Below are positions 32,437 through 44,909 of a DNA stretch of 64,000 bases, in pieces. Position numbers and translations under genes: made by a program. The stretch's first letter is position 1; the number at the start of each line of letters is the position of its first letter. Source of the DNA: Heligmosomoides polygyrus polygyrus (taxonomy: Eukaryota; Nematoda; Chromadorea; Rhabditida; Heligmosomidae); the NCBI GenBank assembly GCA_947396885.1, contig OX377206.1, forward strand, positions 14,135,466 to 14,199,465, written 5' to 3'. The notes under the pieces were generated by a model. It did no database searches and was not told the DNA's origin. It was given only the letters and a program-made list of their open reading frames with translations.

Positions 32437-33929
32437 CTGTAGGATGACAACAAAAGCGTTTATTGTGGTAACTTCAGTTTCACACGTTGCTTCAAAGATG
32501 GCTTATGTTTGTCTGTTTGTTGTTCATAGTACAGAAAACTCATAACCCTCGAGCCAACATGTCATACAGCACTGGAGTGAACTCAGATTCTTTAGTTGAA
32601 AATGTAGGTTCTTAGGGAAAGACACTGTAGAGTTGTTCGACGATTGCCACTCATACCTTTCGTCATCTGACTTGGTTTATAAGGGCATCAAACGCTTCAA
32701 GGTACTCAAAATGTCCCCATTGCTTTCAGAGTACCGAAGTTCTGCTTCGCCTCGAAGCACACTATCAATGCATAGGGTGTTCTAGCGAGTAAAACAAACA
32801 GCAGTGAAACATGAAGTGTACAAGCGGAGTCTCGCATACCTGACAAGCATGCCGCACGCGACCTGATTCGACGCGAAAAGTGCTGAAAATGGAGTGTTAG
32901 AAGCGTCGTACATTTTCAGCCTTATATAAGAGATTTCTTATTGATACAGCTAATGGCAGTACTTAGTCCAGCGTTCCCTAAGTATGGACGAACATAGTGT
33001 GCGCATACAAATAGATGAAGTCGTAAATAGTCTCTTTTCGTGAATGGCAATGTGTGTAGAGTGTGGCTTTTCTGCAAGAACTGTAAGGCCGACGTGAAAA
33101 TTTTCGCATTGCAAAAAGTGTCCCGAACAGGTTCAGTTCGCAACCGAAATCCCTTGTAGGATTTATCTGAACGAACTCTGTTACATCCGTGGTTCTCCCG
33201 TGCTTGCAAAGGAATATTGGTTTAGAAACTGGCGGACCATCGATATGGATACGGTAGCAGCAGCGAGCGTCATCGCAGTTTACTTTCGAAGAAGTCGTTC
33301 TTCAGCAGAGCGAGAGATCTTCATGAATAACTAATAGTGACGTAAAGCTCTGCGTTTTTTCTTTCTTCGTAAAATCTTATCTTAAAGCTTGGTCGACCCA
33401 TTACCTCCCATGTTAAGGTCCCAACGAATAACCCTGCTACTTTTGGGTGAGAGCGAGAGCTTCTCTTTTTAGAGCGATGAGCATCAAGCTCTCTGAAAGC
33501 TGAAAATTGTCGCTGATGGCCAGAAGCACGGGGTCATGCGACGTCCTTCTCCAGTAGGGACATTAATCAGCACATAGATACTTTCACGCTACCTTCTTCA
33601 GTTAACGCATTTTACTATGAGGGTACATCCTTGCTTAGCGATCCATTTTTTCCATTTACTTTTATTCACTCAAGTTCGGGTATACTGAGGTTTGCTAGAC
33701 GGACACTGCCAGAGAAGAGCAGTTATGTTAAAATTAAGCGTTGTTGGCACTCCGAAGGCTACTAAGCCTCATCAGGATGTGAACAATTTAGCAGTACTTA
33801 ATAGCGTATCACATGAAATCCATTGCATCCTTAATCGCCGTCTAACAAAAAGTTGGAAAGTCGCACTAGGTTAGACTGAACGTTTACGATACTGCTATTG
33901 GCTCACTGAGTCATAACATCAAAGAAGTA

Positions 33930-34740
33930 TTAGTTGTGCGGATCGCAAATGTTTTATAACAGCTGTTGCTTAGGAAAATATGGTTAAGAAAATGGGATCT
34001 TTGCTAAAACATCATATCAAGTTTGCGATCCCATTAAACAGAAATAGGAGTGCCTTGAAAATCAGGACCTTCAAGGCGTAAAGAAAATAACATGAACTCT
34101 GGGAGAAGCTCCGTGCGAATCACCAAAAGAGCGTTTATTACCGTGCTCCCCATAGCATCAAGACTAATAAATATTCACTGGTGGTATTGGATTTTTTTTA
34201 ACCGCTGGTTGTTTTAAGAGATTCGTTCAAAGGACCTGCCACTCCATCGGGCAGCTTCTTGCTCCACTACGTGTGCTCCGCCGTCCCCCGTTGCTGGTGT
34301 TGCCATCAAATTCGACATTATATCCCTCCAGCTTCCTCCAGCAACTGTAATTGCAGGTAACGACGACATGTTCTTACAAGTTGCAACAGCTCTGAACAAC
34401 AGGATTGGTTTGAAACAGTTTTGCAACCCATGCCCTCCTACGACTGGTGGTTTTAGCCCAATAACAAGCAAGTGAGATGTTTCTCAACAGCAATGAAGAA
34501 GTTGTATGCACGCATGCTTGACGCCATCTTTTTAAGCCTCGTGCATACCTCCCGTTGCTGCGATGGAATGGCAACGGTGGGTTTTGCAGAGCGACGCGAA
34601 AGGAAGTGGAGTTCCCAGCGCTCTTCGCATCGCAAGTGAGAGTCGCATTTGCGCGCTTCGCGTGAAGTTGCAGCATCACTAAGCTAAGAACGATCACATT
34701 AAGCTAGCTGCTCCATCTGTGCAGTTTTCACGCCTCTCTA
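33930..34740. repeat. Repeat family R4, copy 1
   Basis: Shares GGGATCTTTGCTAAAACATC, CCACTCCATCGGG, GCAGGTA.CGA.GACATG, TATGCACGCATGCTTGACGC and CTCCCGTTGCTGCGATG with 37850-38560. Shorter parts are at 38600-38700 and 63130-63484. The minus-strand frames inside (NMSSLPAIT...) are shared by all copies but are broken in each. Confidence 0.85.
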
Positions 34741-35250
34741 GCAGTACAAAAGGCAATAATTTAGAACCATATTGTGTTTCAAGCTTGATCTACCTTTCTT
34801 GAGATTAGGCGAGTAGTTTTGTGGTATGAAGCCATCCAGACCTCCACCCCAACCCTCAACATCGGGGTCATCTACTGACGGTTCAGTGATATCATTGCTT
34901 GTGCTAATCGGTGACCTCGTCCATTAGGTTCCTGGAAACCCTCATGATGCCCCACAGCACGGTCCTCCACTTAACTCTAGTGCCAACTTCACTGCAGGCA
35001 CCATCACTCGTCATGCTCATGCGGTCAACATCAGACAAAAATCGACGTTTTCGATAGATACTGGGCCTCTGATCGATTTTGGTCACACGACGAAAAGTCT
35101 TTTTGACAGAACGGAGGATCCGCACCACTCCTAACAATAAGTTGGACAGAAATTTTTTCCACGCAGGACCCTGCCACAGCAATGACGAAATGTCTAACCG
35201 TCATCGACAGACAGAGAGAGGAACGTCGCTTTCAAGCTAAAAACAACAAT
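34741..35250. other. Interval without recognised gene
   Basis: A 92-codon minus-strand frame (34904-35182) is open but without domain or splice support. Nothing else noted. Confidence 0.4.
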
Positions 35251-35510
35251 GTCGCTTGATATTTGCCTTCTGATCGAAAAGTTCTACCTGCTGTGAAGCA
35301 CTTCCGTCGGACATAATAACACGTGTCTCCCAAACCGAAATCACCGGTCAGCGAATCGATAATATCTTCCGATATTGGCCTCCCAGTCGAAACTTCCTAC
35401 CTGCCGTAAAGCCCTCCCGTCGACGATCACTTAACACTCACCCCGACCGGTTAAATCTGAGAGAAAATGAAAGGTATCGATATTCACTGCCTGATCTATA
35501 TGTCACACCT
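35250..35510 (+). repeat. Imperfect tandem repeat, about 123-bp period
   Basis: TGATATTTGCCTTCTGATCGAAA / CCGATATTGGCCTCCCAGTC / CGATATTCACTGCCTGATC, with CTACCTGC.GT.AAGC and CCCGTCG between them. Confidence 0.6.
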
Positions 35511-36009
35511 TACCAGAACAACTCCTTCTACTGTCAATAATCCGTTTCAATGATCCCCTTAGCGGACGACGCCTTCAGCACGTCTTCTGAATTCCCTGGC
35601 ACGTAGAAAGCCGTTCGGGAATTTTCCGCTATTTTCGCGCCCCCGTAATCCTCTCCCCCCATCTTTCCCCCTATTTTTCCCGCTATTTTATGACTCAGCA
35701 TCGATCGATGGCATGACTTATCGCTTAACGCGTGATTATATACTATGATAGGTATGTAGATGATGACCGTAGACTGGCGGAAAGTTTGAAAAAAGCAGAA
35801 AACTTAGTTTTGAGAATGTTTATAACAACAACACCGGCAAATTCACTCAGATGTGTTCACCTTTCCATGATTACATTAATGATTATACATACAATTCTGC
35901 CTACAAAACTCGTTATCATTGTATTTCAGCCGCGAATATCATTCAAAGTGTTGCAAGGCATTTTCAACCCCCACACTGTCGGCGCTAGTCGCGAAGGTGG
36001 CCCTAATTA

Positions 36010-36150
36010 GGAGGTAAGAACGGGTTGGCCTGCCAGTCATAGGTAATATACGATATACGATAAACTCACCTAGATGGCATCCAGTGCTCCAGGGCAGGAG
36101 GTGGAGCCTTCGCTGCGTTGAGAAGCTCGGGCTCATATGTTACTAAACAG
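36010..36150. repeat. Repeat family R6, copy 1
   Basis: CTCACCTA....GGC.TCC..TGCTCCAGG ... GAGCCTTCG ... GGCTCATATGTTACTAAACA. Further copies are at 40180-40400 and 48240-48480. Confidence 0.75.
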
Positions 36151-36459
36151 ACAAGAGCCGTATTCTCACTTCACGACGACAAGCATCGTAGAACTTTTAC
36201 TGAATTTGACGGAACAATTTTTCGCTGAAAATGGTCGATAAAATTTACCGAAAAAAAATTTTAGGCACCCCTGATTTGCATGCTGTAGACTGGATCCGTT
36301 ATTTAGTGGTAGAGGCGCCTGGGAAATATAATACAAAAATACTGGTTTGCCCATCGGCTGGCCACTGCATTAAGTTGTAATGAGCAAATTCACAACCAGA
36401 TTACGTGTGATATTACATAATTCCAAAAGTACAATGCATCTCGCATCTCAAGAAAGACT

Positions 36460-37150
36460 AATCAACGCGGGCATCGGCGGCAATTCTTTTATCGATTTTA
36501 CGATCATTAACTGTTATTGACAGTAGACAAGTTTCAGTGCTCCTTACTCGCTTGCCTAAAATTGCCCGCACTGCAATCTTGATTCCAGCGAGCACTAGCT
36601 TTCGCGTGGCACCTCTCGAGTTTGAGTTCTTCAGGACAAAGAAAGCATTACTGGAGATCTTAACTGAGCCTTCAATGATCCTAGGAACCATCAACAGGTC
36701 GTTCCTTTTTCTTCTGTCAGCTAAGGTGTTTAGGGAGAACATTTTGTTCTTCTCTGCACGACGAGGGAGATAACGATAGTCCATACCAGTAACTCTAATC
36801 ATGAGCTTCCTAGTGAAGCTATATCGGACTCCTTCGAAAACGTTAAGGATCGATTTCTTCGTGGGGTTAAAAATGGTGGTACCGCATTCCAGATTCTAGG
36901 TCTTATGTATTTTAGTAGGCCTTGGGGATAACCTTACTGTTTCTGGAATAGAGACATCTAAACAGATTGAGAAGTTGAAGAGTAGCCTTATTCCTGATAC
37001 GACTGCAGTGTTCTAAGAAGTCAGGTTTACTATTGTAGGTGTACCCTAGGTTAGCAACTTCGTTGACAGCTGCTGGCTCTTGATTGTTCAGGTGATATCT
37101 GGTGGGCGTGTTGCTAGATATGATACTTACTAATAGGTGGTTAACCATCG
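36460..37150 (-). pseudogene. LINE reverse-transcriptase 3' fragment (CR1/jockey-like)
   Basis: Minus-strand frames give NEVANLGYTYNSKPDFLEHC, RIRNKATLQLLNLFRC, then after a frameshift near 36900 the blocks TTIFNPTKKSILNVFE and RRAEKNKMFSLNTLADRRKR followed by NDL. This order (LG..(T/S)..L.F..HC, .RRF.R, L..L..L..RR...DL) is the signature after the catalytic core of CR1/jockey-type reverse transcriptases. The catalytic YADD part is absent and the frame is broken, so it is a dead 5'-truncated copy. A direct repeat of its tail region (ATCAACGCGGGCATCGGC) occurs at both 36450 and 37428. Confidence 0.8.
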
Positions 37151-37397
37151 TGTATTAAAGGATCATCAGGAAAACTACCTTGACCAAACTATGTCCGCTT
37201 GGCGACGGCCGTGTTCGAAAATGACGACTGATCCTTCGGTATCTTCCGTATCCATCTGAACATTTAATTTGAGGTCGGATAGTAGTTACGCTAAAGTTCA
37301 ATAGATGCTTGTCATCGAAGCAAATTGGCAGACCACGAAAGTGACCTGTAAGGTTGATGTTTCGTATAAGTAAGTCAATCTATTCTACATAATCTCA

Positions 37398-37560
37398 CAA
37401 GTACAATGAATCTCGCATCTTAAGAAAGCCTAATCAACGCGGGCATCGGCGAGAATTCTTTTAACGGTTTTATTGATTCATTAGCTTATTTTGCCGCACA
37501 GCATACTTCGCGTATTCAATGCCGAAATTTAGATATCGGAGCTGTTACGATCGTGGAACC
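37398..37560 (-). repeat. Second LINE tail copy
   Basis: ACAATGAATCTCGCATCTTA and TAATCAACGCGGGCATCGGC repeat the sequence at 36430-36500, about 962 bp to the right, so two LINE 3' ends lie in direct orientation. Confidence 0.65.
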
Positions 37561-37751
37561 GAACAAGCCGGTAACCGGCCGTTGACCTTGAACTTGAACA
37601 TTGACGGAGTCATGCATTTGCATACTTTAGCGCCACAGACGATAATGTCATGGTAATAACATTCACCCCACAAGAATCTCAAGTAGTGATGATGTTGACG
37701 AGAGGTCCTCCAACTCTTTCTGCCCATCAATCACCTCCGTTTCCTCATGTG

Positions 37752-37752
<1 letters not shown>

Positions 37753-37782
<30 letters not shown>

Positions 37783-37784
37783 AT
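37753..37784 (+). repeat. (AAAT)n microsatellite
   Basis: Eight uninterrupted AAAT units. Confidence 0.95.
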
Positions 37785-37849
37785 GTGTCACCGTCTGACG
37801 AATACTCGAAAGATACTGTTCGGCTACTTTTCCAGCTGTTTTGCTTTTT

Positions 37850-38560
37850 TGGGATCTTTGCTAAAACATCATATCGAGTTTGTAGTCGATTGAATAGAAA
37901 TAGAAGATTAAAAATGAGGACCTTCAGGGCGTATAGAAAATAGCATAAACCTTGGCGGTAGTTCCGTGCGAATCACCAAAAGAGCGTTTACCATGCTTCC
38001 CACAGTATCAATACTAATGCAATTTCGTTGATGGAGTTGTGATCTTTAAAAACCGCTGGTTGTTCTAAGAGAGTGATCCAAAGGACCTGCCACTCCATCG
38101 GGAAGCTTCTTGCTCCACTACGATTGCTGGAGGGCGTCGTCGCCCGATGCTGATGTTGACATCCTACTCCGCTTCCTCCAACAGCTGTAATAGCAGGTAG
38201 GGATGACATGTTCTCACAGGTTGCAAAAGCTTTGACCAACACGATTGATTTGAAACAGGTTTGCAACTCGAAGCATGCCATCCTATAACTGATGGTTTTA
38301 GCCCAGTAACAAGCAACTAAGATGTTTCTCAACAGCAATTACGAAGTTGTATGCACGCATGCTTGACGCTTTCTTTTTAGATCTCGTGCGTACCTCCCGT
38401 TGCTGCGATGAAATCGCAGCGATGAGTTTGGCAGAGCGACGCGAAAGGAGGTGGAATTCCCAACGCCCTTCGCACCGCAAGTGCCCTCGCACTTACGCGC
38501 TTTGCGCGAAGTTGCAGTATCACTAAGTTAAGGACGATCACATCAAGAAAGCTGCTCCAC
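37850..38560. repeat. Repeat family R4, copy 2
   Basis: Same landmarks and order as 33930-34740. It starts GGGATCTTTGCTAAAACATC at 37852. It is followed directly by a short hairpin, ATTTCTCAGTTGCTCATCAA / TTGATGAGCAACTGAGAT, at about 38573-38626. Confidence 0.85.
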
Positions 38561-38761
38561 CTGACAGAAATTTAATTTCTCAGTTGCTCATCAAGGCAAC
38601 CCGTGCCTTGATGAGCAACTGAGATGTTTCTCAACACTAATGACGAAGTTATATGCACGCATGCTTGACGCTTTATTTTTAATCGACTTTGGACTACTTT
38701 TTTGCAAATTATGGAGGAACAAGGTGGGCGATGGTAGCTCTATGACAAGAAGCACGCATAG

Positions 38762-39275
38762 CCTCCTGACGCAGCGATGTGAGGTACATGTCGTTAATAT
38801 GGGAAGCGGATTTGGGAGGTAGGAGCGTGCTAGCCAATCACAACCAATCAAGGCTCATCAGGAGACTACCCCAACGGTAGATCGGAACCGCCCGAATGTA
38901 TATGGGCAGAATCGCCTCCTTCTGGATAAAAGTAGCGATGACGAGCAAGGGGTCGTGGCGCAGTTGGAAGACGGGGGGCGTAATCCCCATGATCGCTTTT
39001 TCCTGCCAACTTGAGCCCGCTCTCCTCGTTCAGGCAGAGGGCTAACGCCGCCAACAGCCCAACTTCCGCGGTCCCTAACTCTGCGCAGAGATGCATTGGG
39101 GTCGAGTTCCTTGCATTTTGTTGTTTCTTATAAAGAGGCCATATACCCATATACTGCCCATATACATTTGACCGTCCCGACCTACCGTTTACATAGGCTC
39201 CTGGTGAGCCCTGATTGGTTGTTATTGGCTAGCACGCTCCCACCTCCCAAATGCGCTTCCCACTGCGTCAGGAGG
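38762..39275. mobile_element. Fold-back element enclosing an ankyrin-like frame
   Basis: Long imperfect arms: CCTCCTGACGCAG...TGGGAAGCG.ATTTGGGAGG...GCTAGCCAATCACAACCAAT...CTCATCAGGA at the left faces its complement at 39153-39275. Pairing continues inward through CGGTAGATCGG and TGTATATGGGCAG, giving arms of about 125-150 bp. The left arm has a 25-bp insertion after CGCAG. The 240-bp loop holds a minus-strand frame (separate entry). Confidence 0.75.
38911..39150 (-). CDS. Possible captured exon with ankyrin-repeat-like motif
   Basis: The frame reads NSTPMHLCAELGTAEVGLLA followed by ALALCLNEESGLKLAGKSD. .TP.HL.AE.G..E...LL is the core of an ankyrin repeat, and the following residues could be the loop to a next repeat. 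The frame runs on into the fold-back arm, so its ends are set by the element rather than by splice sites. It may be a host exon carried inside the element; a chance match to this short, common motif is possible. No start or stop context supports translation. Confidence 0.28.
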
Positions 39276-39890
39276 AAGCATGGCGCAAGCGCAGAGAGTA
39301 AAATTCGCCCTCTTTCACATTCGTAGCGTTTAAATAAACTGTTTAAAAAAAACTATTGAAAACGTTATGTTAAGCACGAATTCGTATTTCCCACAACTTT
39401 ACAGGAACATCTGAGTTTGCACCGCTAAGTTTAAAGCTGTCAGCTATGGAAGAGATACAGATTTAGCTTTCTCTAGACGACTACACCAGACTAATCTTTA
39501 TCGTCCTAGAGTTTAGGTTTCAAATTTAACACGTTGACGATCGCGCGACTTTCGCGTGTCTAGCGCTTGAGATCAAACAATATTTTGCAACGACGAGAGT
39601 TATTAGTTAATTAAAGCTGCCACTTGTCGGTAATCTCACTAAATCAGTAAATGAAAATTGGTTTCGTTTACCATGCTTTTAGAACTTCTAAAGATGAAGT
39701 ACACATAGTATAAAAAGTTGCTTCGAAAAGTTTGAATCCAACTGAAAGAATAAGTGACAAGACAGAGATACAACATTATGTCACATGGTCCTATTCAGTC
39801 GAAAGGGTGTGCCATGGCGTCACATCATGTCAGAGGGTTACATTTGGACTTGACGTATCCTTTCCATACCCAAATTTGCGAAGCGCACTG
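39276..39890. other. Interval without recognised gene
   Basis: AT-rich sequence; a 71-codon frame at 39732-39947 runs into the next fold-back and is not credible. Confidence 0.45.
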
Positions 39891-40157
39891 ACCAGGGAAT
39901 GCCGTCAGCTTCCCATGGAACTTCGGATTGAGATCTACATCACGTGAAAGAGCTCGAGACGCTGATCACAGACATGTAGACCAAATTTGCTAAATGGATC
40001 TCCTAAGCGAGTTATGGCGGCTTCCGCCGGCCATAACTCGCTTAGGAGATCCATTTAGCAAATTTGGTCTACATGTCTGTGATCAGCGTTTCGAGCTCTT
40101 TCACGTGATATAGATCTCAGTCCGAAGTTCTATGGGAAGCTGACAGCATTCCCTGGT
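39891..40157. repeat. 267-bp fold-back
   Basis: The 127-bp arms (39891-40017 and 40031-40157) match with a handful of mismatches around a 13-nt spacer. The arms contain CTCCTAAGCGAGTTATGG and its complement. The smaller number of matches at the outer ends suggests it is older than the 342-bp palindrome. Confidence 0.93.
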
Positions 40158-40179
40158 GAGACATTCTCTCCTTCTTCAA

Positions 40180-40400
40180 AAAAATCGCTAAGTGTCCACA
40201 TCTTTGCGTGCATCTAAGGAAACATTCTACGCTCCTCATCAAAACAGGTAACGCCAATGCATCCGTAATTATTAATCACAAGAATCTCACCTAAAGGGCG
40301 TCCGTTGCTCCAGGAGCGGCAGCGGTAGGCGTGAGCCTTCGGGAAGCTCCGGCTCATATGTTACTAAACAGACAAGAATAATATTCTCCGCATATGTAAA
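40180..40400. repeat. Repeat family R6, copy 2
   Basis: AATCTCACCTAAAGGGCGTC ... GGCTCATATGTTACTAAACA, directly after the fold-back. Homology to 48240-48440 starts further upstream (ATCTAAGGAAA / ATCTTAGGAAA). Confidence 0.75.
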
Positions 40401-40511
40401 ACTCGCTAGGTAGTCGCTAGAAGCTGTTTCACTGCTTATTTGTCATGACCTTTTTTCATCCACTATCTTTTAGTCGCAGTCCGCGACGTAATCTGGCACT
40501 CACGACCACAT

Positions 40512-43500
40512 GAGGTCTTTTTGGTACAATGGGTGTCAATTACCACAAACTTCTTTTCTCAACTATGTCTAAACCCAGACCATCATGCATTCGGCGTAGC
40601 ATTTGCCTTGCAGCAGATCCCAATAACCTGAGTGAAATGGCTGCAGGCGAAAACTATAGGCCCAACCATCACGCAAGTCTAGTACTTCTCCAAAAGATTA
40701 TAGTTCTAATTAGAATAGCTGTTTTGGCTCCAGTGCTATGAGGTTTGTTGACTCGACAGATATGGGCTTGATGTGGTATGAACAGAAAACCGACACATCA
40801 AGCAGGACGAAAAACTACGAAGTTGACATACCCGTCACCTCTTACCTGTCTTCACATTGCGATCGCATCCATCGCTCCAGCGGTAATGCTTCGACTTCTA
40901 CCCTATATTCACAGAAACCTGGGTAAAGTCATTCATGAATGCGGTCATTGGTTTTTTGACACCCCGTCAATTGGCGTTCTTGTTGAACGGGTGTTAAACA
41001 AGCAGATTACATAGCCATCCCTCTTAATTTTCGACGACTTGGCTAGAGCGCCTCTGATCCGTGAACGTCGACGGTTTTGGCCGTTTTCCCATATCTAACC
41101 ACGTATATCATATGATAGCGCACGAAAACAGACGTTTTTGACAAATGGATGGAAAGGATTCCGCAACGCAGTCGCTTAAAGCCTGACATTTGTGTGTTAT
41201 AAGTTGGGACCGTGATTCAATAGTAGACGCTTCTCGGGAATACAAAGTAGTGGTTCATGCATCGGCTGGCCACAAAAGAGGTGCAGTCCTCACACAATCC
41301 TGTCCGCCGCCCAGTGTTCGCCCTGAAGGCGCGAAATCTCGCTGCGGGCTGCGGAATCGTTGCTTGGAAATACGCCGCCTAAAACCGTGCAACGTCTGCT
41401 TCGCAAAGCCGTCAGCTTACGAACGAGGGCAGGGGTAAGACGAGGGGATTTCGAAATCCGGAAAACGAGTATGGATTAATTTAAGACTGCTTTATATAAT
41501 AGGATAGGTGTTTTCAAATCCCGTCCTAGAAATAGTACGTGGGGTAACCCAATCCGACAGAAAAAAGTTCAGACCAGACCGATTGGTCGCTCCTACAAAT
41601 CACAGCTTTGTAACTTGTTTTTTTGACATTGTTAGCATCGAAATTTAAGTCGAGACCTATGGTAGCGTTTGTGCACTCATGGAGTTCCCATCGGGATCTA
41701 TATTGCTGAGGAACACCCGAATCCTCGGCGTAACCAGCATATGGGATGGCTATCGCTCGCAACGCCAGTCATCGGGAAACTATTCCCGCAAGTTGAGCTT
41801 CCGTCCCGACGAGGATGGCAACTGACCAGAAAAGACGACAATTCCTGAATAGGCCCTTGGTAGACTCTAGCGTCGCGCCGGCCACAGTGTTGGGAGGGCA
41901 CCTACGCAGTGCGTAGCTACCCGCGCAGTGTTGCAGCGACGGTGTTGCGCGGGCAGCTACGGAATGCGCACTCGCGCAACACTGTCGCCATACATCGAAC
42001 AGCGTACTGTCGTCGTTACTGGAGCGCGTTACTCACTGCTTGGCAGCTATTTCGGACAGCACTATTAGGATGCTCGAGTATGAGAATGCCAACCTCCAGA
42101 TCGGTAAATATTATAAATGAGAATGATCAACGAAAGGAGAAGGTTCACAAAGAAAGACGCCAAGTAGGCCGCGTAGACGGACCACTACTAAGATGATCGG
42201 GATCATCGTTTGTCTTCACGCCCCACCCTTGTTCTCATAAAAACAACCGAATCGCAACGCAAATAGTTGTGTAGACTACTCCACGACGTTGCACAGTAGA
42301 TTTCACCAAACCGGCATAAAGCGGAATTGGGACCGAGCAAACGACAAAAGAATCCCTCTTTAAACAGTTTCATACAACAAGACTCTTGACCCGTTTTGGT
42401 CCATGATGATTGCTTTTACCTTTTATGCACTAATTTGTCGTCGAATATCGCAGAAGACATCGAGACAAAGTGGGAAAGCCGACAGGTAAGACTTCATCAC
42501 CTACGCTGATTCAAGTCATTTTTGTCTGGCATTCCCTGTCGTCGGCTTCGTTCCATGAAACGCGCAGAGGTAGGCTGACCTGATTGTCATCATCTTCTGT
42601 TGCACACAGTGACCTCCATCGACGCCTTCGACAGTGTTGGCAGTAGGCTTTGAATATACTTCAGTTTTGTTAGAGTGATAGTGAAATCCTAATTAATTCT
42701 CAGTCGAACCTGTACCGGGCAGAAATGAACGGAGATGACCGAGACAGGCTTGGAAAGATAACAAGAGAAACAAATCGTTTGCTAGAGAAATCATTGGCGA
42801 CGGTAGTTAGTAGCTAGCAGCTCCAGGGAGCGAACAATGTGATGAAAATAAATGGATGGATTTAAGGTTACCAAATGAACTACGCTGAGGTACGCACCAG
42901 TCCAGACAGAATGTGGGCAGTTCTTTTCGGCGTCAATAGGGTAAGGCGGTCACCATGTAGGACAACCCTGCAAAACGGCTTGTGCTTTTTGGAACCGGAT
43001 TTTTTTTTTTTTGCAGAACTGGCGTGTTCTACCCATATAGTGAGCTTGGTAGGCCATTTCTAATCAAACTGGACATACACATGCCTCCTTGCCAGGGCGT
43101 ACAACCACTGAGTAGAGGGTGACCCCGCGCCGACCGTATTTTCGCTTCGTTTTCACTCAGAAAATGAAAATATGGGATGGCTTGCGTTGCAAGGCCAGTC
43201 ATCGGGAAACTCTTCTCGCAAGTTGAGCTCTCGCAGTACCTCGACGAGGATAGCAAGTGACCAGAAAAGACGACAATTCCTGAATAGGCCCTTGGTATAC
43301 TCCCGGCGACGGTGCTGCGTGGGAGCCACGGATCGCATAGCTACCCTCGCAGTGTTGCGGCGACAGTGTTGCCAGGGCATCTACGGACTGCGTTCGTTAT
43401 CTGGCAATTTTGCACCGGATAGCGAACAGCAAATTAGCTGACTCTTCACATCTGGAAGTGGTGCTGGTTGATCTGTGTAGAAGGCTCCGCTCACTACTAT

Positions 43501-44630
43501 AAGATTGACCACGAGCAACAATAAAAGGCATTAAAATCCAAAAAGGTTAGGTGACTTCCTCAGGTGAGCACAGGTGACGTAGATGGAAACATGGTTAACC
43601 TCCATCTCTGCAGTGTCGCTGAATTTGTACCTCACATCTACGAGACCTACAAAACATTGAGTTTCTCATCGTTTTGTCACCGCAAGTCATGCGCAAAGCA
43701 AGAAGACATACAAGCCACTATCACTGATCGTTAGGAGTGTAGGTCCTGGCGCATTTCAGGAAGAACTGTTTAGCGCCGAACATTGTGTTCCATCCTTTGT
43801 GGTTTGCCTTCTTAGGTGTATCAGGCCCTTGTTGCCTTATCTCATTTTTTTGTATGGAAGCTCTGTTGCTGCCTTCTCGCTTCAGATGCGGCGTAGGAAC
43901 AGGCATAAGGCTTCGTCGGCCACTCCACCTCAGACACCGGATCTCGACTCAGCAGTTGATCCTTTGTGGTTCCACGACTGCAGCGTGTTTCATTAGATTG
44001 CAAGATTAAACATGCAAACCTTTTAATCACAAGCTGTTGTGAGGCACCAGACAAATATTGCAGCATGGTAGCGACTGAATACGAGCAACACGGAAACAGT
44101 TTTGAAAAGAAGAAGAGGGCTTGAAAGAAGACAGCAACCCTTCCACGAGCATTTCTGTAGAGAGGACTTTCTAAAAGCATTTCTGTCGCAACACACCCTG
44201 AGGTAAGCGCGACAGAATGAACCAGCGGAGAAACGTCACCCCCTAATGTAGGTGATCGTGAGGTTCGAAGACCGAAAATCAAAGCGACAACCTACCTTCA
44301 CCTCTCAACAAGGATTCAGAAGTAGGGCTATTGGATACTCCAAAACCAGCTAACATATAACACTGCTGTGCAGATTTATTTACATATTGTACAAGCATTT
44401 ATAAACTGCCACGTCTACTACCACATTTCAAATATGGATCTCAAATATATCGCCAACAGTGAGGATAGCAACACATATGCATTAGTGCGACCTACAATTG
44501 AAAAGCTATACATACAGTGAACAACACATGAACAGAACATTGAAGCATCACAAGAGCTACCTTGAAGCTAAAAGGGAAGGATGCTAGGTTGCACCAATAA
44601 TATGAGGTGAGGTGTACATCGTGGCATACA
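40512..44630 (+). repeat. Duplicated unit B
   Basis: Collinear with unit A (20555-26654). It lacks A's two TIR insertions and so preserves their empty sites. It keeps R1 (41656-42260), a second partial R1 (43165-43400) and R3 (42950-43105). Long minus-strand frames (43842-44282) match A's but differ by frameshift at the ends. Confidence 0.93.
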
Positions 44631-44909
44631 GCTTCGAGGGTTGACTCTATCTTCGTGTTCAGTATCTGCAGCGGGCATCGCGGAGTGGAGTAACGGGCGA
44701 TTTTCATTTTGCCATAACCGCGCTCTGCCAAAGTAGACCGCAAACCCTGTCGACAGCTGAACAACGGCGGCGCAGTAGATAGGGAAACGGTAGGGCGAGA
44801 GTCCAGTTGTTGATGTTGGGCTCCTCCGCAACGTCGCTCTTTGTCACTTTCTGCAAAAGATTCGATAAGGTCAGTCGGTGCGAAATCGCACCGAAGAACA
44901 GCGCCAGGA

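Larger units (their letters stand above)
31880..34740. repeat. Duplicated unit D1
   Basis: Collinear with 61330-63484 (D2) at roughly 75-85 percent by eye. Shared landmarks include CAATGTCCTCTCTATTCCTTT, ATGAATAACTAATAG, GCATCAAGCTCT, CATTTTTTCCATTTACTTTT and CCACTCCATCGGG. It contains minus-strand exons (32186-32436) and repeat R4 in its right part. A 146-codon plus-strand frame (31636-32076) overlaps the left edge, has no domain and is not called. Confidence 0.85.

Noticed and set aside
35732..36010. YVDD string suggesting a reverse transcriptase
   Set aside because: Only the four residues fit; the flanking residues do not match any RT palm motif and the LINE fragment nearby is on the other strand.
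38950..39110. tRNA-like A box (TGGCGCAGTTGG) and GGTCGAGTTCC on the plus strand
   Set aside because: The spacing of about 140 bp is too long for a tRNA or typical SINE promoter and no acceptor stem forms.
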